A DNA stretch of 64,000 nucleotides from Saccharopolyspora erythraea (GCF_018141105.1 NZ_CP054839.1:5208001-5272000); one strand, 5' to 3'; counted from the stretch's first letter, positions 8,752 to 17,573 are shown. Notes: a model not told the origin generated them from the sequence alone. Program-made: numbers and translations.

Positions 8752-8776
8752 GCCCCATAGACACCTTCTATGGGGC
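8752..8776. promoter_or_regulatory. Candidate LysR-type operator (ATAG-N7-CTAT palindrome)
   Basis: Perfect 10-bp arms, GCCCCATAGA and TCTATGGGGC, flank a 5-bp spacer. Read as CCATAG-N7-CTATGG it fits the T-N11-A rule of LysR-type regulator boxes. The same ATAG-N7-CTAT core recurs at 13275-13295, between the LysR gene and the MFS gene of the sulfatase cluster, so the cluster LysR protein is the likely binder. It lies about 290 bp upstream of the sulfatase start and about 100 bp upstream of the CHAT gene start. A terminator-like hairpin is the alternative reading, but there is no T-tract and the flanking genes diverge. Confidence 0.5.
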
Positions 8777-8874
8777 TGATTCAGAATCCGTCTGCGCGAC
8801 CCGAGACAGCTTTCTGACCAGCCGATAACCGAATCCCGCGCACCCCGCAGAGCAGATCGTCGCGGCAGCATTGC

Positions 8875-8902
8875 TTGCACGGCCGGATCCAGGCACTAGC
8901 AT
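8875..8902 (+). promoter_or_regulatory. Possible promoter for the sulfatase operon
   Basis: TTGCAC and TAGCAT are separated by 16 bp, resembling -35 and -10 hexamers of the main actinobacterial sigma factor. It would give a leader of roughly 160 bases before the sulfatase start at 9068. This is pattern recognition only. Confidence 0.3.
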
Positions 8903-9067
8903 TCGCTGCCGTACCTGAACACCGGCGATGCGGACCCCGCCGGACAACGGCGATCAAACCACGCACGCAATTCATTCCGGCGCGGAAACGAACGAATTCC
9001 GCGCTCGGTGGCGCGCGCCTGGAGGTCGCCGCGGCCAACCGCATCGAACACCGTCCAGGAGGTCTAC

Positions 9068-11431
9068 ATGGGCGACGCGGACATCTCCCGCGAACGTCTC
9101 CCGATTCCCGATGCCGCCGTGCCCACCGCCACGTCCCTGGACGTGCACGAGCAGGACCCGCCCTTCGAACCGGTGCCGCCGGTGCGGCCACCGCAGGGCG
9201 CCCCCAACGTCGTGGTCGTGCTCCTGGACGACATGGGCTTCGGCGCTCCGAGCACGTTCGGCGGCCCCTGCCGGATGCCCACCGCCGACCGCCTCGCCGA
9301 GGGCGGCTTGCGCTACGGCCGTTTCCACGTCACCGCGATCTGCTCCCCCACCCGCCAGGCACTGCTGACCGGGCGCAACCACCACTCGGTGGGCATGGGC
9401 GTGACCACCGAGATGGCCAGCTCCGCTCCCGGCTACAACGGGATCCGCCCGCGCAGCGCGGCAACCCTCGCCCAGGTCCTGCGCGGCAACGGCTACAACA
9501 CCGCGGCGTTCGGCAAGTGGCACCAGACCCCCGCGCGCGACGTCAGCGCGGCCGGTCCCTTCGACCGCTGGCCCACCGGCGAGGGCTTCGAGAAGTTCTA
9601 CGGATTCCTGTGCGCCGAGATGAACCACTGGTACCCGGTGCTGTTCGACGGCACGACCGCGGTGGAGCCGTCGCGGCGTCCGGAGGACGGCTACCACCTG
9701 TCCGAGGACCTGGTCGACCACGCGATCGACTGGGTGCGCGACCAGCGGAGCCTCAAGCCCGACAACCCGTTCTTCGTGTACCTGCCCTTCGGCGCCACCC
9801 ACGCGCCCTACCACGTCCCCCGCGAGTACCGGGACCGCTACCGCGGAAAGTTCGACCACGGCTGGGACGCCCAGCGCGAGATCACGCTGCGCAGGCAGAA
9901 GGAGCTGGGCGTGGTGCCGCAGGACGCCGAACTGGCGCCGTGGGCCGACGGCGTGCCGCACTGGGACGAGCTGTCGGAGACCGAGCAGCGCTCGGCCGCG
10001 GCGCTCATGGAGCTCTACGCCGGGTTCGCCGAGCACACCGACGACCAGGTCGGCCGCCTCGTCGACGCGCTCGATGAGCTCGACGCGCTGGAGGACACCC
10101 TGTTCATCTACATCCTCGGCGACAACGGCGCGTCGGCCGAGGGCGGCCTGGGCGGCACGCTCAACGAGCACCGCTTCGCCAGCGGCATCCCCGACAGCCC
10201 CGAGTTCATCCTCGACAACCTCGACGCGCTCGGCGACGCCACGACCCACGCGCACTACCCGGTGGGCTGGGCGCTGGCGATGAACACGCCCTACCAGTGG
10301 ACCAAGCAGGTCGCCTCGCACTTCGGCGGCACCCGCGACGGGATGGTGGTGCACTGGCCCCGCGGGATCGAGGAGCGCGCCGGCATCCGCCAGCAGTTCC
10401 ACCACGTGATCGACATCGTGCCGACCGTGCTGGAGGCGGCGGGCATCCCGCAGCCCTCGGAGGTCGACGGCATCGCCCAGAAGCCGATCGAGGGCACCAG
10501 CATGCTCTACAGCTTCAACGCCGCCGACGCGCCGGACCGCCACCGCCTGCAGTACTTCGAGATGGTCGGCAACCGGGGCATCTACCACGACGGCTGGATG
10601 GCGGTGACCCGCCACGGCACCCCGTGGGAGATGGTGCAGGGCGAGCAGCGCCGCTACTTCGACGACGACGAGTGGGAGCTCTACGACACCGCGGTGGACT
10701 GGACCCAGGCGCGCGACGTCTCGGCCGAGCACCCGGGGCGGCTCAACGAGCTCAAGCAGCTCTTCCTCGTCGAGGCGGCCAAGTACAACGTCTTCCCGCT
10801 CGACGACCGGATGACCGAACGGGAGAACCCCCGGGAGGCCGGTCGGCTCGACCTGATGGGAGACCGCCGCTCGGTGACCTTCCACGCCGGGGCCAAGCGG
10901 CTGACCGAGGAGACCGCGCCCAACGTCAAGAACCGATCGCACTCGGTGACCGCGCGCGTCGAGGCCGGTGAGGACGGCGCGGCGGGCGTGGTCACCGCGC
11001 AGGGCGGGCGCTTCGGCGGGTGGTCGGTGTACTTCCACCAGGGCAGGCTCTGCTACGCCTACAACTACTTCGGTCTGGAGGTGCACACCGCGCGGGCGAG
11101 CCAACCGCTGCCGCCCGGGGTGCACGAGGTGCGGATGGACTTCGCCTACGACGGCGGCGGAGTCGGCAAGGGGGGCACCGCGACGTTGCACGTCGACGGC
11201 GCGCAGGTGGGCGAGGTGGTGGTGCCCAGGACCATTCCCTACTACTTCGCCTTCGACGAGACCTTCGACGTCGGCTGCGACCGGGCCTCTCCGGTCACCG
11301 ACGACTACCCGGTGGTGGACAACCGGTTCACCGGAACCCTGCACTGGGTGCGCGTCGACCTCGGCGACGACCTCTGCGACGACGTCGGCACCGAACGCGA
11401 GCGCAGCCGCTTCAAGGCAGCCCATGACTGA
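9068..11431 (+). CDS. Type I arylsulfatase (formylglycine-dependent), AtsD-like
   Basis: A 787-residue sulfatase with an N-terminal alkaline-phosphatase-fold domain. Metal-binding LLDDMGFG is followed by the sulfatase signature ICSPTRQALLTGRN, whose Cys (C92) is converted to formylglycine. Later GDNGASAEGG supplies further active-site residues. The region after about residue 600 looks like a beta-rich C-terminal domain. No signal peptide is visible, so it is probably cytoplasmic. Length and organisation resemble mycobacterial AtsD-type alkyl/aryl sulfatases. The start at ATG 9068 is chosen for the near-perfect AGGAGG seven bases upstream. The next gene, overlapping by 8 bp, encodes the enzyme that activates it. 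The substrate is unknown. Confidence 0.95.
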   Translation: MGDADISRERLPIPDAAVPTATSLDVHEQDPPFEPVPPVRPPQGAPNVVVVLLDDMGFGAPSTFGGPCRMPTADRLAEGGLRYGRFHVTAICSPTRQALLTGRNHHSVGMGVTTEMASSAPGYNGIRPRSAATLAQVLRGNGYNTAAFGKWHQTPARDVSAAGPFDRWPTGEGFEKFYGFLCAEMNHWYPVLFDGTTAVEPSRRPEDGYHLSEDLVDHAIDWVRDQRSLKPDNPFFVYLPFGATHAPYHVPREYRDRYRGKFDHGWDAQREITLRRQKELGVVPQDAELAPWADGVPHWDELSETEQRSAAALMELYAGFAEHTDDQVGRLVDALDELDALEDTLFIYILGDNGASAEGGLGGTLNEHRFASGIPDSPEFILDNLDALGDATTHAHYPVGWALAMNTPYQWTKQVASHFGGTRDGMVVHWPRGIEERAGIRQQFHHVIDIVPTVLEAAGIPQPSEVDGIAQKPIEGTSMLYSFNAADAPDRHRLQYFEMVGNRGIYHDGWMAVTRHGTPWEMVQGEQRRYFDDDEWELYDTAVDWTQARDVSAEHPGRLNELKQLFLVEAAKYNVFPLDDRMTERENPREAGRLDLMGDRRSVTFHAGAKRLTEETAPNVKNRSHSVTARVEAGEDGAAGVVTAQGGRFGGWSVYFHQGRLCYAYNYFGLEVHTARASQPLPPGVHEVRMDFAYDGGGVGKGGTATLHVDGAQVGEVVVPRTIPYYFAFDETFDVGCDRASPVTDDYPVVDNRFTGTLHWVRVDLGDDLCDDVGTERERSRFKAAHD

Positions 11432-12332
11432 GCCGGAGCTGAAGTCCTGCTGCGCGCCGCCGACCGGCCGGGCCGCGCGCGCGGTGGAGGTCGACGCCGT
11501 CGAGACCTGCGATCCCCCGCGCCGCGCGGGCGACCTGGTGCGGCTGGACGGTGGTGAGTTCCTGATGGGCAGCGAGGACGCGCACGCCTACCCCGGCGAC
11601 GGGGAGGGGCCGGTCCGCGCGGTGCGGCTGGAGGCTTTCCGCATCAGCCGCACCGCGGTGTCCAATGTGGAGTTCGGCGAGTTCGTCGCGGCCACCGGCT
11701 ACCGCACCGAGGCCGAGCGGTGGGGCTGGTCGTTCGTCTTCGCCGGTCTGCTGCCCGACGACTTCCCGCCGACCCGCGGCGTGGCGGCCACGCCCTGGTG
11801 GCGGCAGGTCGAGGGCGCCGACTGGCGCCACCCCGAAGGACCGGGGTCCGATGTGGACGAGCGCGGTGACCACCCCGTCGTGCACGTGTCCTGGTCCGAC
11901 GCCCGCGCCTACTGCGCCTGGGCCGGACTGCGGCTGCCGACCGAGGCCGAGTGGGAGTACGCCGCCCGCGGCGGCCTCGCCGGCCGGGCGTTCCCGTGGG
12001 GCGACGAGCTGGAGCCGGGCGGGCGGCACCTGATGAACGTCTGGCAGGGCGAGTTCCCGCGGCGCAACACCCGCGCCGACGGCTGGCTCGGCACCTGCCC
12101 GGTCGACGCGTTCCCGCCCAACGGCTTCGGGCTGCACAACACCACGGGCAACGCGTGGGAGTGGTGCGCCGACTGGTTCGACCCCGGTCACCGGACGCGC
12201 CGCAGTGCCCGCGGTGGCTCGTACCTGTGCCACGACTCCTACTGCCGCCGCTACCGGGTGTCGGCCCGCCAGGGGCTCACGCCCGACTCCACCACCGGCA
12301 ATACTGGGTTCCGTTGTGCCCTGGACGCGTGA
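11424..12332 (+). CDS. Formylglycine-generating enzyme (sulfatase activator)
   Basis: A 302-residue FGE/SUMF1-family protein that oxidises the CxPxR cysteine of sulfatases to formylglycine using copper and O2. Family marks include RLDGGEFLMGSED, LRLPTEAEWEYAARGG, GNAWEWCADWF and RGGSYLCHDSYCRRYR. The last carries the catalytic copper-binding pair C269 and C274 with the usual five-residue spacing. Its start overlaps the sulfatase 3' end by 8 bp, indicating translational coupling with its substrate. Extra cysteines near the N-terminus (KSCCAPP) are typical of actinobacterial FGEs. The assignment is firm. Confidence 0.95.
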   Translation: MTEPELKSCCAPPTGRAARAVEVDAVETCDPPRRAGDLVRLDGGEFLMGSEDAHAYPGDGEGPVRAVRLEAFRISRTAVSNVEFGEFVAATGYRTEAERWGWSFVFAGLLPDDFPPTRGVAATPWWRQVEGADWRHPEGPGSDVDERGDHPVVHVSWSDARAYCAWAGLRLPTEAEWEYAARGGLAGRAFPWGDELEPGGRHLMNVWQGEFPRRNTRADGWLGTCPVDAFPPNGFGLHNTTGNAWEWCADWFDPGHRTRRSARGGSYLCHDSYCRRYRVSARQGLTPDSTTGNTGFRCALDA

Positions 12333-12359
12333 GGCGGCCGACGCCGGGAGGGATGCGGC

Positions 12360-13268
12360 ATGGAGCGCAGGGAACTGGAGTACTTCCTGGCCATCGCCGA
12401 GAGCGGCAGCTTCACCGCCGCGGCCCAGGCGCTGCACGTGGCCCAGCCGTCGCTGTCGCACGCCATCGGCACGCTGGAGAACAAGCTCGGCGGCAAGGTC
12501 TTCCACCGGCTGCCGCACGGCGTCGCGCTCACCACCGCGGGCGAGGCGCTGGTGGAGCCTGCCAGGCAGGTCATGCGCGACCTCAGCACCGCCACCGACT
12601 CGGTGCGCCGGGTGCTCGGCCTGTCGGCCGGGCGGCTGGACATCGTCGCGCAGACGACGCTGGCCGTCGACCCGCTCGCCGAGCTGCTCGGCGCCTTCCT
12701 GCGCAGTCACCCGAAGGTGGCGGTGCGGGTGTCGGATCCCGAGCTCGGCTCCGACGTCACCGGCTCGGTGCGCACCGGTGAGTGCGAGCTCGGCATGGCC
12801 GACTCCACCGTGGACGCCGTCGGCGACCTGGAGAACATCGTGCTGGAGGGCCGCGAGATCTTCGCCGTGCTCCCGGCGGGCGCGGCCCCGGCCGAGCGCA
12901 CCCGGCTGGGCGTGGCCGAGCTGGCCGAGCTGGACTGGGTCACCACACCGGAGGGCACCGCGACCCGCGAAGTCATCGACCACACGGTCAGCGCGCAGGG
13001 CGCGAGTCCTCGCGTGGCGGTCGAGACGGCGCACCAGGCCATGGTCGTGCCGCTGGTGCTGGCGGGCGCGGGCGCGACGCTGCTGCCCCGCTCGCTCGCC
13101 CGCGACGCCGCCGAGCGCGGGGCGGCCGTGCTGCCGCTGCGCCCCAGGGTCATCCGGCGCGGGGTGCTGTTCTGGCGCCGCGGGCCGCTCTCGCCCGCCG
13201 CGGGCGAGTTCGTCCGGCTGGTGATGTCGCAGGCGAGCCGAGGTTCCGCCGACCCGCGCCGCGGCTGA
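12360..13268 (+). CDS. LysR-family transcriptional regulator of the sulfatase cluster
   Basis: A 302-residue LysR regulator. The winged helix-turn-helix is at residues 1-65 (ELEYFLAIAESGSFTAAAQA, then VAQPSLSHAIGTLE), followed by a linker helix and the substrate-binding fold. It lies 27 bp after the FGE stop with the same direction, so it probably shares the sulfatase transcript. A perfect LysR-type palindrome starts 7 bp after its stop codon, and a related one precedes the sulfatase. This points to control of both the sulfatase/FGE unit and the downstream MFS gene. The inducer is unknown, possibly the desulfated product or the transporter substrate. Confidence 0.9.
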   Translation: MERRELEYFLAIAESGSFTAAAQALHVAQPSLSHAIGTLENKLGGKVFHRLPHGVALTTAGEALVEPARQVMRDLSTATDSVRRVLGLSAGRLDIVAQTTLAVDPLAELLGAFLRSHPKVAVRVSDPELGSDVTGSVRTGECELGMADSTVDAVGDLENIVLEGREIFAVLPAGAAPAERTRLGVAELAELDWVTTPEGTATREVIDHTVSAQGASPRVAVETAHQAMVVPLVLAGAGATLLPRSLARDAAERGAAVLPLRPRVIRRGVLFWRRGPLSPAAGEFVRLVMSQASRGSADPRRG

Positions 13269-13576
13269 CGTCACGCGATAGCGCGGTTCTATCGCACATA
13301 TCGAAAACCGGTCTCGGCCGGCAGAGCCCGAACTGTGGCCCGCGTACCCGCGGACAACTATTCTCTGCGGAAACGATCCGCCGGATTTCTCCGGAAATTT
13401 CCCGCAACACGCGGGTCGACGACGAGATTTTCCGACCACCGCACCGTTTCCGCGCCCACGTGCGCGTTTCGAACCGGATTCGGCGAACGACGGTGCCGCC
13501 CATTCGGCATTGGCGCGGCGATTTCCGGGACCGCCCGCGCATTCGTGGTGCGCGCGGGACAACGGGAGGAACACTG
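13269..13576. other. Intergenic region upstream of the MFS transporter gene
   Basis: 308 bp without a gene. It begins with a LysR-box palindrome (13275-13295) and is otherwise less GC-rich than its neighbours, with small palindromes such as GGAAATTTCC near 13390. It ends in GGGAGGA just before the MFS start. It most likely holds the transporter promoter. Confidence 0.55.
13275..13295. promoter_or_regulatory. Candidate LysR-type operator upstream of the MFS gene
   Basis: A perfect 21-bp interrupted palindrome with arms GCGATAG and CTATCGC around a 7-bp spacer, fitting T-N11-A. Its ATAG-N7-CTAT core is shared with the element at 8752-8776. It is likely bound by the LysR protein encoded immediately upstream, to control the transporter gene about 280 bp downstream. 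Confidence 0.5.
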
Positions 13577-14944
13577 ATGAAACTCGACGCAATCGAAGAC
13601 GCACCCGTGAGCGGGTTCCACCGCAAGCTGCTGGTCGCCTGCTGCGGAGGACCGCTGCTCGACGGATACCTGCTGAGCATCATCGGCGTCGCTTTGGTAG
13701 GCATCACCGACGAGATGCGGCTGAGCACGACGTCCTCGGCACTGGTCGGGGTGGTCGCCCTGGTCGGCATGTTCCTGGGCGGGCTGACCATCGGCCCGCT
13801 GACCGACCGCCTGGGCCGCCGTTCGATGTACACCATCGACCTCGCCGTCCTGCTCGTCGCGTCGGTGCTGTGCGTGTTCGTCACCGAGGCGTGGCAGCTC
13901 GTCGTGCTGCGGTTCGTCGTCGGTTTCGCCGTCGGAGCCGACTACCCCATCGCCACCGCACTGCTCGCGGAGTGGTTTCCGCGCGCACAGCGGGCGCGCG
14001 CGCTGGGCGGCGTGATCGTCGCCTGGTACCTCGGCGCCCTGCTGTCCTACGTGGTCGGGTTCGCCATCACCGAGGTCGCCGGTCCAGGCGGGTGGCGCTG
14101 GGTGCTGGGCAGCGCGGCGGTGGTGAGCGCGGTCGTGCTCGTCCTGCGCCACGGGACACCGGAGTCGCCGCGCTGGCTGGTCGACCAGGGACGGGCCGAG
14201 GAGGCGGCGACGCTGGTCCACCGGGTGCTGCGGGTGCCGGTCACCGCCGACGACCTGATCGCCTCGCGCGAGCGGGCCGCGGTCGAACGCGGCGGGCTGC
14301 GCGAGCTGTTCCGGGGCATCTACCTGCGCCGCGCGCTGTTCGTGTCGGTCTTCTACACCTGCCAGGTCATCCCGATGTGGGCGATGTACCTGTTCGGGCC
14401 TCAGATGCTGGCCGCGTTCGGGCTGGACTCGCAGAACCTCAGCAACCTCGGGTCCGCGCTGATCAGCGCGCTGTTCCTGCTCGGCTGCGTGCCTGCGATG
14501 CGGCTGCTGGAGACGGCCGGACGCAGGCGCACCATCATCTGGTCCTTCGCGCTGATGGCCGTCCCGCTCGCGGTGCTCGGCTGGTGGCCCGCGGCCCCGG
14601 TGGCCGCGGTGATCGTCTGCTTCAGCCTCTACGCCTTCTTCGCAGGAGCCCCGGGAATCCTGGAATGGCTCTACCCCAACGAGCTGTTCCCCACCTCGAT
14701 CCGCGCGTCGGCGGTGGGCCTGGCCGTCGCGCTGAGCCGGATCGGTGCCGCCGTCGGCACCTACCTGGTGCCGCTGTCGCTGGAGAGCCTGGGCACCTCG
14801 GCCACCATGTACATCGGCACCGCGATCACCCTGGTCGGCCTGCTCGCCTGCGTGCTGTGGGCCGAGGAGACCAAGGGGCTGTCGCTGGCCCAGGCCAGCG
14901 GCGGCGAGGTGCCGGAGCGCAAGGACCAGGCGAGCGCGGTGTGA
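13577..14944 (+). CDS. MFS transporter, metabolite:H+ symporter / sugar-porter type
   Basis: A 455-residue major facilitator with 12 predicted membrane helices. The conserved loop 2-3 motif is seen as GPLTDRLGRRSMYTID, and the 6-7 central loop as GTPESPRWLVDQGRAEEA. The latter is typical of the sugar/aromatic-acid/osmolyte symporter subfamilies (YdjK, ShiA, benzoate transporter relatives). The ATG at 13577 has GGGAGGA at ideal spacing. Following the sulfatase, FGE and LysR genes, it probably imports a sulfated or desulfated organic substrate. The substrate cannot be read from the sequence. Confidence 0.9.
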   Translation: MKLDAIEDAPVSGFHRKLLVACCGGPLLDGYLLSIIGVALVGITDEMRLSTTSSALVGVVALVGMFLGGLTIGPLTDRLGRRSMYTIDLAVLLVASVLCVFVTEAWQLVVLRFVVGFAVGADYPIATALLAEWFPRAQRARALGGVIVAWYLGALLSYVVGFAITEVAGPGGWRWVLGSAAVVSAVVLVLRHGTPESPRWLVDQGRAEEAATLVHRVLRVPVTADDLIASRERAAVERGGLRELFRGIYLRRALFVSVFYTCQVIPMWAMYLFGPQMLAAFGLDSQNLSNLGSALISALFLLGCVPAMRLLETAGRRRTIIWSFALMAVPLAVLGWWPAAPVAAVIVCFSLYAFFAGAPGILEWLYPNELFPTSIRASAVGLAVALSRIGAAVGTYLVPLSLESLGTSATMYIGTAITLVGLLACVLWAEETKGLSLAQASGGEVPERKDQASAV

Positions 14945-15027
14945 CGGACGAGCCTGCGCGGTGTTCGGAGAAGGCGGCGCACCGAGGCCCGATGTCGCCG
15001 ACTCGGCCTGGACCGCTCGCCTCAGCA

Positions 15028-15069
15028 CCACCGGCACCCGCTTCGCTTCAGCGGCGCGGGTGCCGGTGG
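15028..15069. terminator. Bidirectional intrinsic terminator between MFS and amidohydrolase genes
   Basis: Perfect 14-bp arms, CCACCGGCACCCGC and GCGGGTGCCGGTGG, flank a 14-bp loop. They sit between two convergent genes (stops at 14944 and 15071). A long U-tract is absent, as is usual in actinomycetes. Confidence 0.75.
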
Positions 15070-15070
15070 G

Positions 15071-16198
15071 TCAGGCCGGCGGCCAGTCGAGGCCGTACGC
15101 GCGGGCCGCGTTCGCACCGGCGATGCCGGTGACCAGCCGTTCCGCGTCGCGCGCGGTGAGCACGTCATCGGCGAGCCATTCGTCGACCAGGCGCCCGCAC
15201 CGTTCGCGCCACAGGGCCGCGCCGAGGTGGTGCAGTTCGGGCAGACCATAGCCGTCGGAGGAGAAACACACCGCGCGCCAGGGCGCGATTTCCAGGGTCT
15301 CGGCCAGCACCGCGCCGGCGCGGGCGCCGACGTGCGGGATGGTCAGGCCGAGGTCCACCAGCACGTGGTCGAAGACGTGGGCGAGGTAGGCGGCGTTGCG
15401 GTGGTGCGGCCAGCAGTGCAGCAGGACGACGGTCGCCCCGGTGCCGGACGTGGACCGCAGGAAGTCGGTCAGCGCCAGCGGGTCGGCCTCGCGCAGGTGC
15501 AGGTCGGGATCGCCGAAGCCGGTGTGGAACTGCAGCGGCAGACCCAGCTCCGCGCCGATCCCGGCGCCCACGTGCGCGAGCCACGCGAGCAGGTCGCGAT
15601 CGTCGAGGCGGCCGCTGCCGCTGGAGAGCCACCGCGACGCCGCTCTGACGACGCTCGCGGTGTCCGGCCGCCGGTCGGGCAGGGCCAGACCACCGCGGTA
15701 GGCGGCGATGCTCTTGAACCCGACCGCGTTCGCCGCCTGTGCGCGCAGTTCACGTTCCACCGCGTCGGCCAGGTCCGCCGCGGCGACTCCGCCTGCCGCG
15801 ACCCGTTCGGCCACAGCCTCCAGCCGCACCACCTCGCGTGCCTGCCCGTCGGCGAGCACCGCGAACTCGGCGGGGGACGTGAGCGGCAGGGTCGTGAGAC
15901 CGGTGTCGACCAACCACGTCCTGGTACCCGATGCACCCAGCAGCCGCCGGGTCACGGTGAGCCAGCCGAGGTCGGCGCGGCGCGCCAGGTAGTCGCCGGC
16001 TTCGGCGTGCCGGTCCAGGCCGAGCACCGGTGCGCACAGCCGCCGCAACGACACGCCGAGCATCGAGTCGAACGGGCTGCGGTCCCGTCCGAGCCGCTCC
16101 GCTTCGGTCATCAGCAGCTCGAACGAGTGCCGGTCCAGGTCCGCGGTCCGCACCCCGTGGCAGTGCTGGTCGAGCAGCGGTATGTCGTCAGTCAGCAA
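15071..16198 (-). CDS. Amidohydrolase-family protein (FluG N-terminal-domain-like)
   Basis: A 375-residue metal-dependent hydrolase of the amidohydrolase-2 type. It begins with IPLLDQHCHGVR (metal HxH motif), continues with a central LPLQFHTGFGDPDLHL and VVLLHCWPHHRNAAY, and has a late FSSDGYGLPELH carrying the conserved Asp. It lies 7 bp downstream of a glutamine-synthetase-like ligase on the same strand. In fungal FluG and some bacterial proteins the same two domains are fused, so the pair probably acts on one substrate (a gamma-glutamyl compound or related amide). The start TTG at 16198 is the only in-frame candidate close to the upstream stop. Confidence 0.8.
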   Translation of the reverse strand: MLTDDIPLLDQHCHGVRTADLDRHSFELLMTEAERLGRDRSPFDSMLGVSLRRLCAPVLGLDRHAEAGDYLARRADLGWLTVTRRLLGASGTRTWLVDTGLTTLPLTSPAEFAVLADGQAREVVRLEAVAERVAAGGVAAADLADAVERELRAQAANAVGFKSIAAYRGGLALPDRRPDTASVVRAASRWLSSGSGRLDDRDLLAWLAHVGAGIGAELGLPLQFHTGFGDPDLHLREADPLALTDFLRSTSGTGATVVLLHCWPHHRNAAYLAHVFDHVLVDLGLTIPHVGARAGAVLAETLEIAPWRAVCFSSDGYGLPELHHLGAALWRERCGRLVDEWLADDVLTARDAERLVTGIAGANAARAYGLDWPPA

Positions 16199-16205
16199 CG
16201 GGGCC

Positions 16206-17573
16206 CTACCAGCGCCAGCGTGTCAGGGAGACGAGCTCGGCGGGCTCTGCCTCGGCGAAGCGCTCGCCCTCGGCGCGCCGGACCGTCACCACGGCATCGT
16301 GCAGGACTTCGCCCATCGCCTCGGCCAGTACCCGCGAGCCCTCCAGCGCCTCGGCCGCGGCGAGCGGGCTGGTCGGCAGTCGCGCCGGCTGCTGCTCCTC
16401 CCGCAGCAGCGCCGGATCACCGGCGACCTCCGCGGGGAGCCGGAGCCCGGCACGCATCCCCTCGGCGCCCGCCGCGAGCACGGCGCCGACGACCAGGTAC
16501 GGGTTCGCGGTGGCGTCGAAGCACTTCACCTCCGCGTTGGCCGCCCAGTCGCCGGTGCCGGTCACGCCGAGCACCAGGCGGATCGCCGCTTCCCGCGCCT
16601 CACGTCCCCACACCTGCCAGACCCCGGCCCACCGGGACGGCTGCAGCCGCAGGAAACTCGCCGGGTTCCCGGCCCCGACGGCCTGCAGCGCGGGCAGCTC
16701 GGCCAGCACCCCGGCCAAGAACGCCTCGCCCTCGCGGCGGAGCCCGTGCGGTCCCTCCCCGCCGTGGAAGAGGCTGCCCTGCTCGTCGCGCAGCGAAAGG
16801 TGCAGATGCGCGCCGGAACCCGGCACGCCGGGGACCACGCACGGCGCGAAGCTCGCGCGCCAACCGTGGCGCAGCGACACCTGGCGGACCGTGTGGCGGA
16901 CCAGGACGGCGTCGTCGGCGGCCGCCACCGGATCGGTCGCGGCGACGGAGAGCTCGAGCTGTCCAGTGGTGTACTCGGGGTGGAACTGGTGCACGACGAG
17001 GTTCTGCGCGTGCAACGCGTCAACGAGGTCGCGTGCGTAGCCGGCGACGACCTCCAGCCGCGGCTGGCCGTACGCCGGGCCCGTCACCGCCGGGACGAAG
17101 TCCTCGGCACCGCCGGCACCCAGCGCCCACTCGTGCTCGAAGGCCGCCAGCACCCGCAGGCCGCGCGCCTGCATCGCCTTCGCCTGCGACGCGGCGAAGG
17201 CCCGCTGGCAGGCGGCGAAGCGCGGGCCTTCCTGCACGAACTTGTCGGCGGGCGCCCACGCCCAGCCGGGCTGAGCGGCCAGCGGCACGAGCCGGTCGAG
17301 GTCGGGGATCAACCGCAGGTCGCCGTCCGGACCGCCGAGGTGGCGGCCCAGCACCATCACGTCGTCGAAGCAGAACGTCTCGAAGCAGGGCGAGACGCCG
17401 ACGCCGTAGCGCGCGGCGAAGCCGAGCCGGTCCAGCGGCACCGACTTGACCCGCACCACCCCGGCGTTGTCCACGAAGGACATCTCGACCATCGACACGC
17501 CGCCTGCGCGCAGTCGCTCCGCGGTGGCGTCGAGATCGGCCCGCTCCTCGGCCGGGATGCGGTCGGAGGTCAT
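16206..17573 (-). CDS. Glutamine-synthetase-family ligase (GlnA-like, FluG C-terminal type)
   Basis: A 455-residue protein of the glutamine synthetase fold. The N-terminal beta-grasp segment contains VSMVEMSFVDNAGVVRVKSV. The catalytic domain carries FEHEWALG, HQFHPEYTTGQLELSV, GSGAHLHLSL and AEVKCFDATANPYLVVGA, equivalent to GS metal/ATP loops. It lacks the adenylylation-loop features of housekeeping GlnA and resembles gamma-glutamyl-polyamine or ethanolamine ligases (GlnA3/GlnA4, PuuA type) or FluG. The ATG at 17573 has AGGGGGA upstream; an extension to 17696 would be non-conserved. It is co-transcribed with the amidohydrolase, suggesting coupled glutamylation and hydrolysis in amine catabolism. 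Confidence 0.85.
   Translation of the reverse strand: MTSDRIPAEERADLDATAERLRAGGVSMVEMSFVDNAGVVRVKSVPLDRLGFAARYGVGVSPCFETFCFDDVMVLGRHLGGPDGDLRLIPDLDRLVPLAAQPGWAWAPADKFVQEGPRFAACQRAFAASQAKAMQARGLRVLAAFEHEWALGAGGAEDFVPAVTGPAYGQPRLEVVAGYARDLVDALHAQNLVVHQFHPEYTTGQLELSVAATDPVAAADDAVLVRHTVRQVSLRHGWRASFAPCVVPGVPGSGAHLHLSLRDEQGSLFHGGEGPHGLRREGEAFLAGVLAELPALQAVGAGNPASFLRLQPSRWAGVWQVWGREAREAAIRLVLGVTGTGDWAANAEVKCFDATANPYLVVGAVLAAGAEGMRAGLRLPAEVAGDPALLREEQQPARLPTSPLAAAEALEGSRVLAEAMGEVLHDAVVTVRRAEGERFAEAEPAELVSLTRWRW

Larger units (their letters stand above)
8654..9067. other. Intergenic region between divergent CHAT operon and sulfatase operon
   Basis: A 414-bp divergent regulatory region. It contains a strong palindrome (8752-8776) and a possible sigma-70-type promoter (8875-8902) reading toward the sulfatase. 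A short leftward open frame at 8698-8880 has no recognisable features and is not called. The remainder shows no coding signature. Confidence 0.6.

Noticed and set aside
3194-8779. A 1861-codon open frame on the plus strand, opposite the CHAT and Hsp70 genes
   Set aside because: It is a shadow produced by GC-rich codon bias. It lies fully antisense to recognisable proteins, is Arg/Pro/Gly/His-rich and has no domain.
8698-8880. A short 60-codon minus-strand frame upstream of the CHAT gene
   Set aside because: It contains the palindrome at 8752-8776, has no ribosome-binding site and no recognisable protein feature.
8972-11425. An 817-codon minus-strand frame opposite the sulfatase
   Set aside because: Its composition is low-complexity Val/Arg/His, typical of antisense frames, and the sulfatase motifs on the other strand are unambiguous.
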